Source of the DNA: Glandiceps talaboti
Taxonomy: Eukaryota > Hemichordata > Enteropneusta > Spengelidae
DNA: 50,000 nt
Direction of reading: 5' to 3'
Assembly (NCBI RefSeq): GCF_964340395.1
Contig: NC_135570.1
Location: 7,992,822-8,042,821 of the forward strand
Part shown: positions 20,480 to 32,137 of the stretch, piece after piece
Layout of the letters: every line of letters begins with the position of its first letter
How positions within the stretch are numbered: the stretch's first letter is position 1
Notes under the pieces: model-generated
Databases searched by the model: none
What the model saw: only the letters and a program-made list of their open reading frames with translations
Told to the model about the DNA's origin: nothing
Translations under genes and position numbers: made by a program

Positions 20480-21070
20480 GAGCACACTGAAATATCGGTT
20501 TTAAAGAGACTTTGTAAATTCACTGCAGCTAAATTCAAAGTGAGTTTGACAGTCAGGGAGAGACACTTGTCAACTTTATACACATAAGCTAAATTCAGAA
20601 TGAGGCTATATCTAGAAGCACACTTAGTGTAGATGAGAAATACTCCATTCTTTTAGGCTTAATTCTGAAACACCTTTGTTAGTCTTAATCTAGACGTGTA
20701 CTGTAATGTCAACTTTATTCACTTCAACTGAATTTTGCATGACTTTGTAAATGTGTCTGAGAGCACACTGATGTAAATGTGAGAAATTTTATAACTTCGC
20801 TTCATCTTTGAACTTTGAATGACTTTGTCAGTCTGTGTTTAGGAACACAGTGATTTCAATCACTTCAAGTTTTGAATGACTTTGTCAGTCTGTGCCTAGA
20901 AGCACACTGTGTCATCAACAGATGAAATTTCATCACTTCAGCAAAGTTTTGAATAACTTTATCAATCTGAGTGATCAGAAACACATTATAATGTGTATGC
21001 GAAAAAACTTCATTCACTTCACCTAAACTCCAAATGGCTGTCTGTCTTTATATAGGAGCACTGTGGCTTA
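20480..21070. repeat. Highly diverged ~110-bp tandem repeat
   Basis: The words AGCACACTG, ACTTCA, TGAATGACTTTGTCAGTCTG and AGGAACACA recur in order about five times. The copies are old and hard to align by eye. Confidence 0.6.
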
Positions 21071-21079
21071 TTAGTTTGA

Positions 21080-23400
21080 GATACTTTACCTTGAATAAAT
21101 TGATTATGACTGTGAACTAGATTGTAAGATACATCATACTGCTCCATCCACACTGGTCTGTTCTATCTGCTGAAAAGAGTTGACCGATGTGTGAGGGCGC
21201 TCTGTCAAGACATACCTTACAGACTAACTGTCAACACACATCACTATTTCCATCGTCATAGTTACTCAGATAGCCATCAGTGTGATTGGGCTGCCTTGTC
21301 TTCACTTAAAGCATTATCTCAAGTCATGTAAAAATTTCAATCGTTGCAATCTGTTTTGGACATAACTTGACTTTAATAAATTATGTAATTCTATAAAAAA
21401 AATTACCCAGAGTATATTTACTAGTTCTGTTCTTGTTTTGAATTAACTTTGATGTGTCTCTTTTAACAGTTGCTGTTAGTTTGTTCAAGAAAATGTCAAC
21501 GATAATTGTTACTTAAAATCATTGAAAAAACTAGAGGGTCATCGTACAATTTTTGAAGTATAGGTCAAATTGGATATCTAAATTTAGTCATTTTAGAATC
21601 CAATATGGCCGACAGATATTGTGTTAACTCTATTGAAAAATATGAGATTTGTTGATTTTCTTGAAAACAAGACAGTGAACCCCTAACTTTCTTTTGTAAT
21701 TTCAAAAAGACCAGGAACAAGCTCATATGGCAAAGTTTGGAGAAAATTGAAGAACTTTGATTTTTCGGGGAACCTTGTCCTTGAGGTGTGTTGTGGACGA
21801 GGATTGGATATTTATTTTGGGGTAAAGCTATACATGAAGATACTGGTATATAAATACCAGAACAAACATGTGTTGAAAGTCGTTTCTAGTCATGTGGGGA
21901 TGTTGACTATCATCTCCCAAGTACCTAGTCGTTGATGTCTCCCAAGTGATAGTCGTGTGGGGATCATATTTTGACTGTCATCTCCCATCACAAATTCAAA
22001 TTCCCCACTTGAAGAGGGTACTTGGTTAATACATGTGTGCCATGACCAATGGTGACTGTTAGATATTTTATGCTGTTCAACCCCGTAAGCAGTCTTCTCA
22101 GGCTAATGTACTACTTTGTATAAAAGATAAGAACTGAAGATTAAGGCTCAAACCACTAACGTTACTGGTCTGAGATTAAGGTGATTCCCTGAACTCGTGT
22201 TTAGAAGGTCAAACAGAGGTCATATGTAGATTAGAAATCAAATAAGCTTAGCAGTTTCTAAGTCTTGTGATTAGAATGATTGTTGTCATGGTGATAACAT
22301 CTTTTGTACTTGATAAGATGCCAGAGTATGGAAATTTCAATATATTTACATCAGTGATGCAATGTTAGCAGGTAGGTGTATGGCCATGAATTATTGAAAA
22401 ATGTATGTCGTCATGTAGTCTTAGAGGCCATCTATGGCTTCGAATCACAAGATCTGATTTGAAACCATGGATCTTCTAGACTGCGTTATAGTCATTTTAA
22501 TACATTTTATTACATAACTTTTTATTAAATGTATGCTGGTGGTAGTCATTCAAATACACGGAGTATATTGGAGTCAGCATACATTTGATATATATTAAAA
22601 TATAAGTAATTGTATCAGGGAGGTAATATTACTGAATTCTATATTTATATATAACAAAATGAAGGCGGAGTGTAGGTAAGATTCGTCGTGTCACTCTGCC
22701 CTCATCGGCCTCCTATCTCCCTCCGATGTGTGAGGGCGCCCGTCAAGACGTACCTTACAGGAGTGGTTCTGTCTATTGTTTAACTACCGTCATAGTACTG
22801 ATAACGGATAAGATTGGTCACTGTGTGCAGTCCTTTGTTTAAGGAGTACAACCAACAACAAATCCTTCAGTGTTAGTATCAGACTAGATAGCGAAGAATT
22901 ACCTTTCCATTGATAACTGAACATGTTCTAGAGGTCCTTGAAGTGAAGGTGAGAATTCATTTTGTGGATTCACGATCACCGCCAATCAATCATTGAATGA
23001 TTTAACATAAATTCTAATTAATTCATGCAGCAATCATATATTTTAATAGATTTATTATAAATCATTTAAAGATCAAGACTATTTTAGTTCTGAATTCAGA
23101 ATCCCTGACAAAAGGAAAACAAAACTTTTTAAATATTTCTAAACTATACTGTCTGAATGGATTGGTTTGAAATATGTTGTTTTAGTGGCGTCTACAGGAA
23201 AACAAGTCAAATCTGATCAGATTATTGATGTGTCAAAAAATTTAAGCAACTCAAAAAATACTTGGCCAAAACAAACTTGAGATCTACTAGATTGGTCTGA
23301 AACTTGGTGATGATGTTGCTCGAGATGGAGAAAATTCTTTAAGACAAGAAATTTAATCAGACGAAATATGTATTCTTTTTACAGATATTTTTTCATTCCA
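21080..23400. other. Intergenic DNA between the pyrophosphatase gene and LRMDA
   Basis: No gene is seen. It contains two members of a short fold-back family (21125-21225 and 22668-22755), a copy of dispersed repeat F (21658-21785), and an AATAAA at 21094-21099 that could serve a long pyrophosphatase 3' UTR. Confidence 0.5.
22668..22755. mobile_element. Short fold-back repeat, family E
   Basis: An imperfect hairpin: GGTAAGATTCGTCGTGTCA ... TGCCCTCATCGG pairs with CCGATGTGTGAGGGCGCC ... GACGTACCTTAC. Related pieces lie at 10650-10705, 21125-21225, 26630-26680 and 29660-29715. Confidence 0.65.
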
Positions 23401-23523
23401 AAATCGACACATTTTATTATTGTCAGCGTGGCTAATCTATTATAAATCTTGCATTCCGGCCCATATATGTGGCCATTGACCTCGATGAACAGCGCCCCCA
23501 GTAGTTGCTATACCGTAACAGAA
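23400..23523 (+). promoter_or_regulatory. LRMDA: Putative LRMDA 5' UTR/promoter
   Basis: No TATA box is evident. The start codon lies in AGAAATGGCGTC, which fits a YY1 site (AANATGGCG), often found at start codons of TATA-less genes. The start site is not otherwise visible. Confidence 0.35.
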
Positions 23524-23628
23524 ATGGCGTCTGGTTCACAAGACGAGCTTAGTGGCGGAGCATCAGAAGATTTTGAGGAAAACGGAGGCGTAAACGAAAA
23601 TGATGTTGTCGTATTGGATGGTTCTCAG
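23524..23628 (+). CDS. LRMDA: LRMDA coding exon 1
   Basis: ATG 23524 opens an acidic head ([28 protein letters not shown]). The donor GTACGC starts at 23629, phase 0. An upstream in-frame ATG at 23449 is possible, but the residues before Met at 23524 are not family-like. This exon is the least conserved part and its assignment depends on phase and distance. Confidence 0.7.
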
Positions 23629-26600
23629 GTACGCAATTAAATAGATACTTATGAACGGTTTACCCAGTTTTAATCTTCAAATATACAGTGAAAAGAAAAG
23701 CTAAAATGTGTGTCACTGAACGGTATCTGTTTACTTTGGATGCGTGTGATTTGCACGAGCATGGAAGTATAACCCACTTCCATGGCACGAGCAAGCCGAA
23801 TATAAGTGTTGATTACGTCGTTTTATTTACATATAACTGTATTCACCCATATATTACGGCAGTGCTTTTTGTCACACCTCTCCTGAATAATTATAAACAA
23901 ACGTGATCAAAAGAAGACCGTACACAGGTTCAGAAATGTTCTAACACAGTGTGTGAATCTCCCTGCGTTGATATGACGTATAGTAAAGAGGAAAGGGTAG
24001 GGGGACTTCCCATCTAATCATCTGCAGCTTAGTTAGTTAGTAATAGAAAGTTTGAGGTATTTCCAAGAACTGTATCGAAAACGGTATTGAAGCACTAACT
24101 CACAGGCTGTGTGATTTTGGTAAAAAGTAATACTAGTACATGCTCAATAGTAAACATTTTTGAGCGATAATTTGTAATATTTAGTATTTTGTGATTTGAC
24201 GTTATGAATGGAGAGAGTGTGTCATACATTCCAAGAAACCATTATTCTTTAGTTTTCATGTCATTGACTTTACAAGTACTTGGAAAACCATTAGCTGGAA
24301 TTTTCCTGAGTAATAGAATTTCCCTAAGGCATGTGTGAGGGGGAAGCTGTTACAACAACATAGGTCAATGCTATCAGTGGAATTGGTCCCAATCTCTACA
24401 AGATTTGGCAGAAAGCCACCAATTTCTCTGTAAGATATTGTAATTTAGTATCAAGTCTTTCTGTATTCCAGTAATGGAACATACCTCCGTTTATCTCTAG
24501 AGGACGGTTACATAAACACATAGAACCAAAAAAAAGGTCATGTGAGCCAACTTAATGCAGAACAGCTTGACAATATTTATTAATGAAATTATGTTAAACA
24601 CACATCATTTATAGGGGAACGCTACTCCAGGAAATGAAGTCATTTTCATAAACGTTGGGTTCTGGCGAGTCATTTCATGATTTTACATCACCTACAATTA
24701 CTTTCACAGTTATATTATTTCTGCTGATTCCCATCATGCAATTGCCCCTGGAAATAATACTCTGTAAAGGCACAAGAACAACTTGATGTTTTTCTGAAAG
24801 TAATTGTAGGTGGTGTAAAATCATGAAATGTCTCTCCAGAACCCATAGTTTATGAAATGACTAGAGTGGTGTTCCCCTCTGAAGGTGACCACTGTGATAA
24901 CATACACAAAAAGTAACAGTTAATCATTGGGAACGGGAGGCATATACTAAGATTTATAATTACATATGTATTTGGCTACTTTTATGGTTGATAAAGATGA
25001 TATTATCAGTTTGGAGTCTTAAGGTATATCTTCAGCTGTTATCAGCTAGTTCACTTACGTTCACCATGGAGGTTCCTACTTCCATGGGTTCACTTAGGTA
25101 TTAATTGTTCACTTACCCTTCCTGCTCTTATAAAAACATTTAATGTCTAGCTTCTGGTAAGAATATGTCAATCTTCAGATATATGCCTCCAGTTCCCTAG
25201 GCGTTATAAAACAATGTACTATAGACAATAGCCAGAAAAGAACTAAAATTGATTTTGACTCAGGGCAGTTTAGGTCAACAGGGAAAACAGGAAAGGTTTG
25301 GTTATATTCTCACAGATTTGCATTAAAAAAAAGATATACATTGTGTCACATTCCAGATATACTACATGTTTTAGCACTGCACAGTGGTTTTAATATATAG
25401 TGATTGCATCTGAGTAGAAAGTATTGATTGTAGCAAATGTTTGTTGCCAATACTTGAGGAAAACAGCCCATATGGATGCAACACTTCACTTGAAAACTGT
25501 TGCCAAGTCTGTCCTTTTTACAAAGTGAAGTTATTTCATTTTGTATACCAGCATGATGAGGCATTGACTGAGAATGTGTGAATCGCCAATTACCAAACAA
25601 TATGCAAACAAATAGCCCGTATGCAGTACCTCTCTTTATATTTTACAGTGTATACAAAAATCTTAAGAGTATGTCATCTTTATGGTATGTAAGGTCCTTC
25701 ACAAAAAATTGTGATCTGAGACCAGTCTCAGATGGCAGAAAACATCAATCTGAGACCAGTCTCAGTTCGCGTGAAAAAAAATGATCTGACACTGCTTCGT
25801 CACAGATGGCAAAAAAATCTGTCTCAAATGGCAAAAAATCAGATCATGATTTTTTGTGAACTGAGAATAGTCAACTCAGAGGTTTTGTGATTTTTTTGTA
25901 AAAAATATAAGTACTAGATAATATAAACATCATAGAGTAATAATTTGTAATAAAATATTTCGTGATTTTGGTGTCAAATGAGAGCGTGATGTCATGATAC
26001 AGTCCAAAACACCAATATTCTTTTGTTTTCATGTCATTGACTTTACAAGTACTTGGAAAATCATTGACTGGAATTTTCCTGAGTAATAGAATTCCCTAGA
26101 GGCCTGTGTGAGGGGTTACTGGACAGAGATTTGTACCAACAACAGAAACCTGTTCTAGTTGCCATATTTCAATCAGTTCCTGCCAGACATCGCAACATAC
26201 GTCTTTCTAATTTTAAGGTGCATGAAGTGTGCCCTGAGTAGCAAAGCTGCAAGAGGGGAGTGACAAAAGACTTTTGTCACTTGCTTCTTGCAGCTTCGCC
26301 ACTTGGGACGCACTTTGTGCAACTAATTAGGAAGACATAAATCACAAAGTCTGGCAGCAAGACTAATAGAACTGCACAAATGAGCAGGTTCGTTACAATA
26401 TTTGGGAGAAAACTGCCAAAATAATCAATAAAAGGAATGCTACACACATCATTTAAGCCCACTTATTATAATGATAAAAGACACAAATGTAACAGTTACA
26501 TGTACTGTATACTGTATGTTGTAAAGAAAGTAATACAATTTAATTTTGACTTAGGGCTGTTTAGGTCAACAGGAAACCAGGAAGAATTTGGTTATGGCAA

Positions 26601-29600
26601 GCACAGATTTAGTTATAGTTACTTGAGATGGCCAATGAGGGCGGTATGACATGACATATCTCACAGTCTACCTAACATTGAGTGATTTTTTCCAGCTATC
26701 AGACTTAAATCATGAAAGTTTTACTTCTTTTTTCGTCTTTTTTTTTCAGATATCCTACGTTGCACATGAAATAGAATGTATTCCAGAGTTCATTATTGAC
26801 AAATATGGAGCAATAGCCAAGAGATTAGATCTCAGCTTTAACTGTCTTAGGTAAGTAGATCTATGAATTATGGATCTCTAAGAGGGTGACATCCACAAAC
26901 ATAAAATAGATGTGATATTGTTCCCCAACATTATTATCACTCTTTCAGCCAAACAAAATACAAGTGAGCTAAGGGAGCTCATTAAACGACCTTCGTTCAT
27001 TTAGGACAAACCACCCTCCCCCTAAATGAACATTAACAAGTGCGCCACATTTTTATATGAGGTAAACCATGATGAAAGTTGTAGTGGTCACACCGCTACG
27101 ATCAATGCCATGTAAAAACATGATGGTAAACACATTAAAATACTACTTGAAACTCAGCACTGTATATCACATTAGAAGTAAATTTCAATCAACTTATCAA
27201 CATCTCAGTGGTAAATACAGAACCTGTTATCATTGAAGGTGTGACAGTTTTTGAAATTTTGCTTAGAAGTACGAAAATGAATTTCAGCAATTGCATTGAC
27301 GCCAGACTCATTCTGGAATGGTCTCAAATTGGGGCGTGTCTTGCCTTAGATTTAGAACTTCTAAATTAATATATTAAACAAACTAAGGTGCTGATTCACC
27401 TGCCAAAGCAGCAGGTAGCCAGTGGATGGATTTGATTGAGTGACCTGGTCGATTCCACAGGGGTCATGACCGGCCTATGCCGTCACATGCTCAGAATAGT
27501 TTGGCTTGTGGATCCAATCAAAATGATAGTGTTCACTTATTCAATTCGGACATCTCAACTTGCACAGCTACTCTAAAATTATATTTCAAATCTTTGCTTC
27601 ATATGCAAGGACGTTATTTTAATAATTTAAGTACATAGAACATAAATATAAACGTTCAGATTACATTTATCACTCCCCGTTGCCATGTTTGACTGTCTAT
27701 AACTGAAAAAAATCTGTCATTTCCATTCAGTATCCATGACAGAATACACGCGCACTATCCCCAAATCAGAGAAGTGTAAAAAAAATGAATCGGTGTACAC
27801 TGTGATAAACCAGGGGAGTCCACCCATTGACAAGAGAGAAATCAAAGCTCACATATAAAAAAGAGTAATGGTGATGTTGAACATTTTCTTTCATACGTTG
27901 AGAACTGCATAACTAATGAAACTCTGAAATAAGATTTCAAGAAAGACCATACCCCAATATAACCACTAGACAGTAGTACAGTAGACACTAGACCTCTTTA
28001 ACATGACATATATATACCCTATTTTAGAGTAACATACTCCAAAGGACAGCACACCTGTGTGTAATCAAATGTTTAGGAGTACACCTGCTTGGAAACAAGT
28101 GTGTCCTCTTAGGCATTTTTTGGTGCCACAGACACACAGTAATTTCTTGTGACACTGTTTTTATTACTTCGACCTGCAACAAACAGTTGGTCTTTTAGTA
28201 GAGAGTACACTGTTGGGAACAGCACCTTTCCACCCCATGAACTCATTGATGTCAGTGGTTTACTTATTTAAAATATATTTAATAATGTTTCTCTCTCGTT
28301 TTTTCAGAACGTTAGCTGGACTAGAGCACTTCCCACATTTAGAAGAACTGGTTGTGGACAATAATCTCCTTGATGACAATGTACAGATACCCAATAATCC
28401 TAATTTACATACGCTGACCATAAACAACAACAAAATATCCTTTGATCTAGGTGTAGAGTCAGTGTGGTTGAATGCTTGTTATCAGAAAGACAAAAGATTG
28501 TACAGTTTGGCCACTAGGCCAAACTGTATTCTGAAGCACCATGTGGACCAAAAGTGAGGGCAATGATAGTTGAGTAATATGTAGCTTCCTTTGGAAAAAT
28601 CATTATTTCCAATTGTTTGACTGCAAAAGTTGGTTGCATTCCCAACCAGTCAAAATATCGTGCTAACTTTGTTTCAGATCCTGTAATTTTCAGGAACTCT
28701 AGAGTTGTTTTAGCCACATTTTGTTGGGTAGGGTGGGATGGGGTGGGCGGTGGGGTGGGGTGTTATGAGAAACCAAGTACAAGTTTAAAGGGATAAGGTT
28801 TGCATGCATCCAAGGGAGTTGAGAAAGTACAACAGTTCATTATATCATTACACCATGGCAGAGACTATGACAAAAAACCCTATGGTGCCTGAGAGCTAGC
28901 ATGGTGTACTTTGTGTATTTGTGTGTAAGTGCAAGCAGTTTCTGTGTAGTCATACTTTCATGAGTGAAGGGAAGTAAAAATGGAACAGAAAACACCACAA
29001 GTACATGGGTTCTCTTATTTCTACATTATGTTTTTAGTAAATTGTATGTGTTGTGTGTGTGTGTGTGTGTGTCAATCTCTGTGTGTATATCTCTTTATGA
29101 GTGTGTCTGTCTATGTATGTATGTATGTATGTATGTATGTATGTATGTGTGTATGTATGTATGTATGTATGTATGTATGTATGTATTTATGTATGTATGT
29201 ATGTATGTATGTATGTATGTATGTATGTATGTGTGTGTATGTGTGTGTCTCTGTACGTGTGTCTCGTACGTGTCTGTCTGTATGTGTGTGTACACTAGTA
29301 CATGTGTAATATTACAACAGCATGCAGAGCATTACTTTGTAAAGTGATACATAGAAATATTCATGAGTACTATATTACCATACCAACAGTTTCCTTGACG
29401 ATGTCACCTCACAGATATAGATGGTTTTGTAGCTAAAATAAGGGAGAATTTACCATCACTAACGTATCTTAGTCTCCTCGGTAACCTAGCATGTCCTAAT
29501 GAATTGGTTTCATCTGATAAAGATGAAGAGGATTACCAAAGATACAGGTAACCATGACAATTACAGGATGACAGTAGTAAAAAAATGCTAAGATCAGTTT

Positions 29601-32137
29601 TCATTATGCCTGTTTTTGCATTGTTTTCTCTTGTGTCATATTTCATCAATTACTAGTCAGTAAGGTATGCCATGACAGGGCGCCCTCACACATCAGTCAA
29701 CCACTTTCAGATACTGTATACAGGGAAATTATTGCGCAGTCTTATTTTTGCGCTTTGGGAGATCACGGTGATTACGCGCAGTTTAATTTTCGCGCAAGGC
29801 TGTCAGTGGTTTTTTTGTGTGAACATAAACAATACGTTGAACTGAGAACAATGAAATTTGACACTGATTGATGGGCAGTATTGCTCTGTCGGCATCCGTC
29901 AGTTGCAGTCCTCTATTGTTTGCAACTGCATATTTAACATACTGTGACACAATGACTTGTGACAAATGTAGGTGTTAATTTGTTCAATTATGTAGACAAG
30001 TTCCCAGATCACACAATACGAAAGTTGGGAAGTTCACAGCCTCAAAGCAGGAGCCATCAACACACATTTGTCAATACTAGATAGATAGAACAGGCCAGTG
30101 AAGTTGGAACAAGGCATCATATCCTACAGTCTAATCAGTTACATGAGCCTGGATAACATACTGTACTTCTGGTGACATTGACCTTCACTTTGAAGGTCAA
30201 ACGTCCTTCAAAACTGTCTAGGCATGGTATGTGTTGAAAAAAAATGGTAAAAAATGGTGTCATATTGTCTATGCTCATATTTATCTTGACTTTTAAAACT
30301 CTTCTACATGTGAATGAGGACTACATCTTTAATATAGTCTGTAGTTTTAAAGAAGATTTATCAGCAAGATTCAACTAAATATGTCACCCTTTAACTTCTA
30401 TCTTATGCCAAGAACATTTTCTCATTCTTATTGCAGATATTTTGTACTTTACCGTCTTGTTAATTTAAAATTTTTGGATTCTAAGCCAGTCACACAAAAA
30501 GAGAAAGGTGAAGCCAAGAGAGTTGGGTCCTACATGAAAATAATCAAACCTCCACAAGAAATAGTAAGTTTCTAAACTTTTGTCACTACTCAAACCTCCA
30601 CAGGAAAAAGTATATTATAAGTGTATCAACTGGAGATGGTTGGTTTCAAAGTTACACACAATCTTTGGAGACATTCTTACTGCATGGTGGTCAATACATA
30701 TCAATGATTTTGAAATCATGTGTTCAAAGATATGATGGTACCCACTGACATGTGTCATTTTCCAGGGAACTTGACCAAAGTGACACTCATTTTGAAATTG
30801 TTTTAGATTTTGAACCTGTTTTGGATTTTGAATCTGTTTTGGATTTTGAATCTATTTTAGGGATTGTTTATATCAACATTTGTTGGATCCTTGATATGAT
30901 GTGTTATGTTAATTTATAGTTTGATGGGGAAGAAAGCCAGTCACCTCCAACTAGTCCATATACACCATTACCACAATCAGTTAAAGAAGGTGGTCAACAC
31001 AAAGGTAAGATGCCTATTTCCTTCATTTGAGTAGTTTAACTTTCAAAACATAGTCCATTGTCACCAGTACCTTGTGAGCAGACAGCTGGCTGTATGCACT
31101 GTGACATGGCTTGCAGTACATCTTCTCGTTGTCTTACAGTAACCAGTTACTAAATTCTGTCTGCCAAACAGCTTGAAACGATCGCCTTCTACATTCTTGT
31201 CCTATTCTTTCTCTATCTGTTTTGCCTTCTTCTTTGGAGGCTCATGACCGCCTTCTAAATACCACCATATACTTACAAATACAGCGTAAAACTCTTGCAA
31301 ACACGTTAAAAGTTTTGTATACTTTGAACAGTAAACTTTACAACAGTGAATATTATGGCAGAGAGAGACACATGTGCTGAACACGTAAAATGAGTGTGAA
31401 TGTCTAAGACGTTCTGATTAGTCAAGACACAAATAACTAGAGAAAGAAATCGAACCAATCATGTGTTTTTTAACATAAAAGTAAATGCTGTATGCTACGT
31501 CTTATGTAGACTTGATATTATCATTGACAACAACACTAGCGAGCTAGCTGTGACCCAAGACAGGTTGATTTGACTTGAGCGAGAGTAAAACAACACAAGA
31601 TCAGATTTTTGTAGTTAGAATTGGATATATCTTTGAGTAACTGTTGTTATTTACAATGTGTACTCCAGATTCCAATTGATCATAAGGACCGACAAGTTGT
31701 TGTAATTCTGAAAAACTGTCGGTCTGAATGGAAATCTGTCAGTCTTGGACCGACGGACTGGTGTTAATTTTGCATGTGTGTGTGCATGCGTGTGTGCGTA
31801 CATGCATGCGTGTGTGTGTGCGTGCATGCATGCATGTGTGTGTGTTCTGGCATGGTAAAGTATGTCTGTGGGTTTCTTATAATACTTGATAAGGCTGTTC
31901 TCAGACTGTCTATATCCAGTTGTGTATGTTAATATGACATGCATTTCAAAACAGGTAATGAAACAAACCAAAACATCACAGGATGTTCAAGGTCAAACCT
32001 GTAGATATCAGGAAAACATGTACTATTACTAATATTGTACATGTGTGTTATTTACAGGTACATTTGGTCAATGTCGTTACATTTACTATGGCAGACATTC
32101 AGAAGGAAACAGATTCATTCGCAACAATGATCTCTGA
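23524..32137 (+). CDS. LRMDA: Leucine-rich melanocyte differentiation-associated protein homologue
   Basis: Seven coding exons join in phase: 23524-23628, 26750-26850, 28308-28450, 29415-29547, 30437-30563, 30920-31004, 32058-32137 (TGA 32135-32137). The total is 774 nt, 257 residues. The first exon encodes an acidic, Ser/Gly-rich head. Then come leucine-rich repeats: RLDLSFNCL (60-68), [10 protein letters not shown] (79-88), [11 protein letters not shown] (102-112) and LTYLSLLGN (132-140), followed by an LRR-cap-like segment ([27 protein letters not shown]). The C-terminus, [19 protein letters not shown], closely matches what I recall of human LRMDA. Human LRMDA variants cause oculocutaneous albinism; the biochemical role is poorly known, and a small LRR protein like this most likely binds partner proteins. 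Exon 3 uses an unusual donor (GTGTAG) chosen by phase; other junctions are canonical. Confidence 0.92.
24160..24340 (+). repeat. Segment duplicated within LRMDA intron 1, copy 1
   Basis: It matches 25930-26120 in order: GATAATTTGTAATA, TTTTCATGTCATTGACTTTA, CAAGTACTTGGAAAA and TTTTCCTGAGTAATAGAATT. A further matching pair, 25217-25320 and 26515-26615 (GACTYAGGGCWGTTTAGGTC), extends the duplication. Confidence 0.85.
24612..24882. mobile_element. Fold-back MITE, family A copy 2
   Basis: Left end GGGGAACGCTACTCCAGGAA; right end ACTAGAGTGGTGTTCCCCTC. The arms pair through TTTCATAAAC, GGGTTCTGG, ATTTCATGATTTTACA and CACCTACAATTACTTTC. It is related to 18949-19335, with a different loop. It lies in LRMDA intron 1. 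Confidence 0.85.
25700..25865. repeat. Complex inverted/direct repeat with GATCTGAGACCAGTCTCAG
   Basis: Outer arms CTTCACAAAAAATTGTGATCTG and CAGATCATGATTTTTTGTGAA flank two direct copies of CTGAGACCAGTCTCAG, itself nearly palindromic. It is probably a fold-back transposon relic. Confidence 0.7.
26182..26348. mobile_element. Fold-back element with central 23-bp palindrome
   Basis: The ends GTCTTTCTAATT and AATTAGGAAGAC pair. Inner pairing runs through GTGCATGAAGTG/GCACTTTGTGC and GCAAAGCTGCAAGA/TCTTGCAGCTTCGC to GTGACAAAAGACTTTTGTCAC at the centre. No open frame. LRMDA intron 1. Confidence 0.8.
26985..27320 (-). mobile_element. Dispersed element, family D copy 2 (inverted)
   Basis: The reverse complement aligns with 16530-16795. 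It has an internal palindrome (CGTTCATTTAGG ... CCTAAATGAAC) at its left end. LRMDA intron 2. Confidence 0.75.
28308..28450 (+). CDS. LRMDA: LRMDA coding exon 3 (LRR core)
   Basis: Acceptor TTTTTCAG ends at 28307. It encodes [19 protein letters not shown] and [11 protein letters not shown]. Donor CTAG/GTGTAG at 28450/28451 keeps the frame into exon 4 as ISFDLDIDGF. No better in-phase donor was seen before the frame closes. Confidence 0.85.
28501..28528. repeat. 12-bp perfect hairpin TACAGTTTGGCC
   Basis: Arms 28501-28512 and 28517-28528 enclose a four-base loop, just after exon 3 of LRMDA. Confidence 0.9.
28725..28760 (+). other. G-quadruplex-prone G-run cluster
   Basis: Eight runs of three or four G separated by one to four bases (GGGTAGGGTGGGATGGGG and on) on the + strand, so both the LRMDA pre-mRNA and the coding strand could fold. 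LRMDA intron 3. Confidence 0.8.
29052..29290. repeat. TG and TATG microsatellite in LRMDA intron 3
   Basis: (TG)n at 29052-29071 and (TATG)n at 29113-29232, with TG-rich flanks. It lies about 125 bp before exon 4. Confidence 0.95.
30789..30862 (+). repeat. 21-bp repeat, three to four copies
   Basis: TTTTGGATTTTGAATCTG recurs about every 21 bp, 57 bp before LRMDA exon 6. Confidence 0.85.
31770..31843. repeat. TGCA/TG-rich simple repeat
   Basis: Alternating purine-pyrimidine tract (TGCATGCG, GTGTGTG) in the last LRMDA intron, potentially Z-DNA-forming. Confidence 0.85.
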
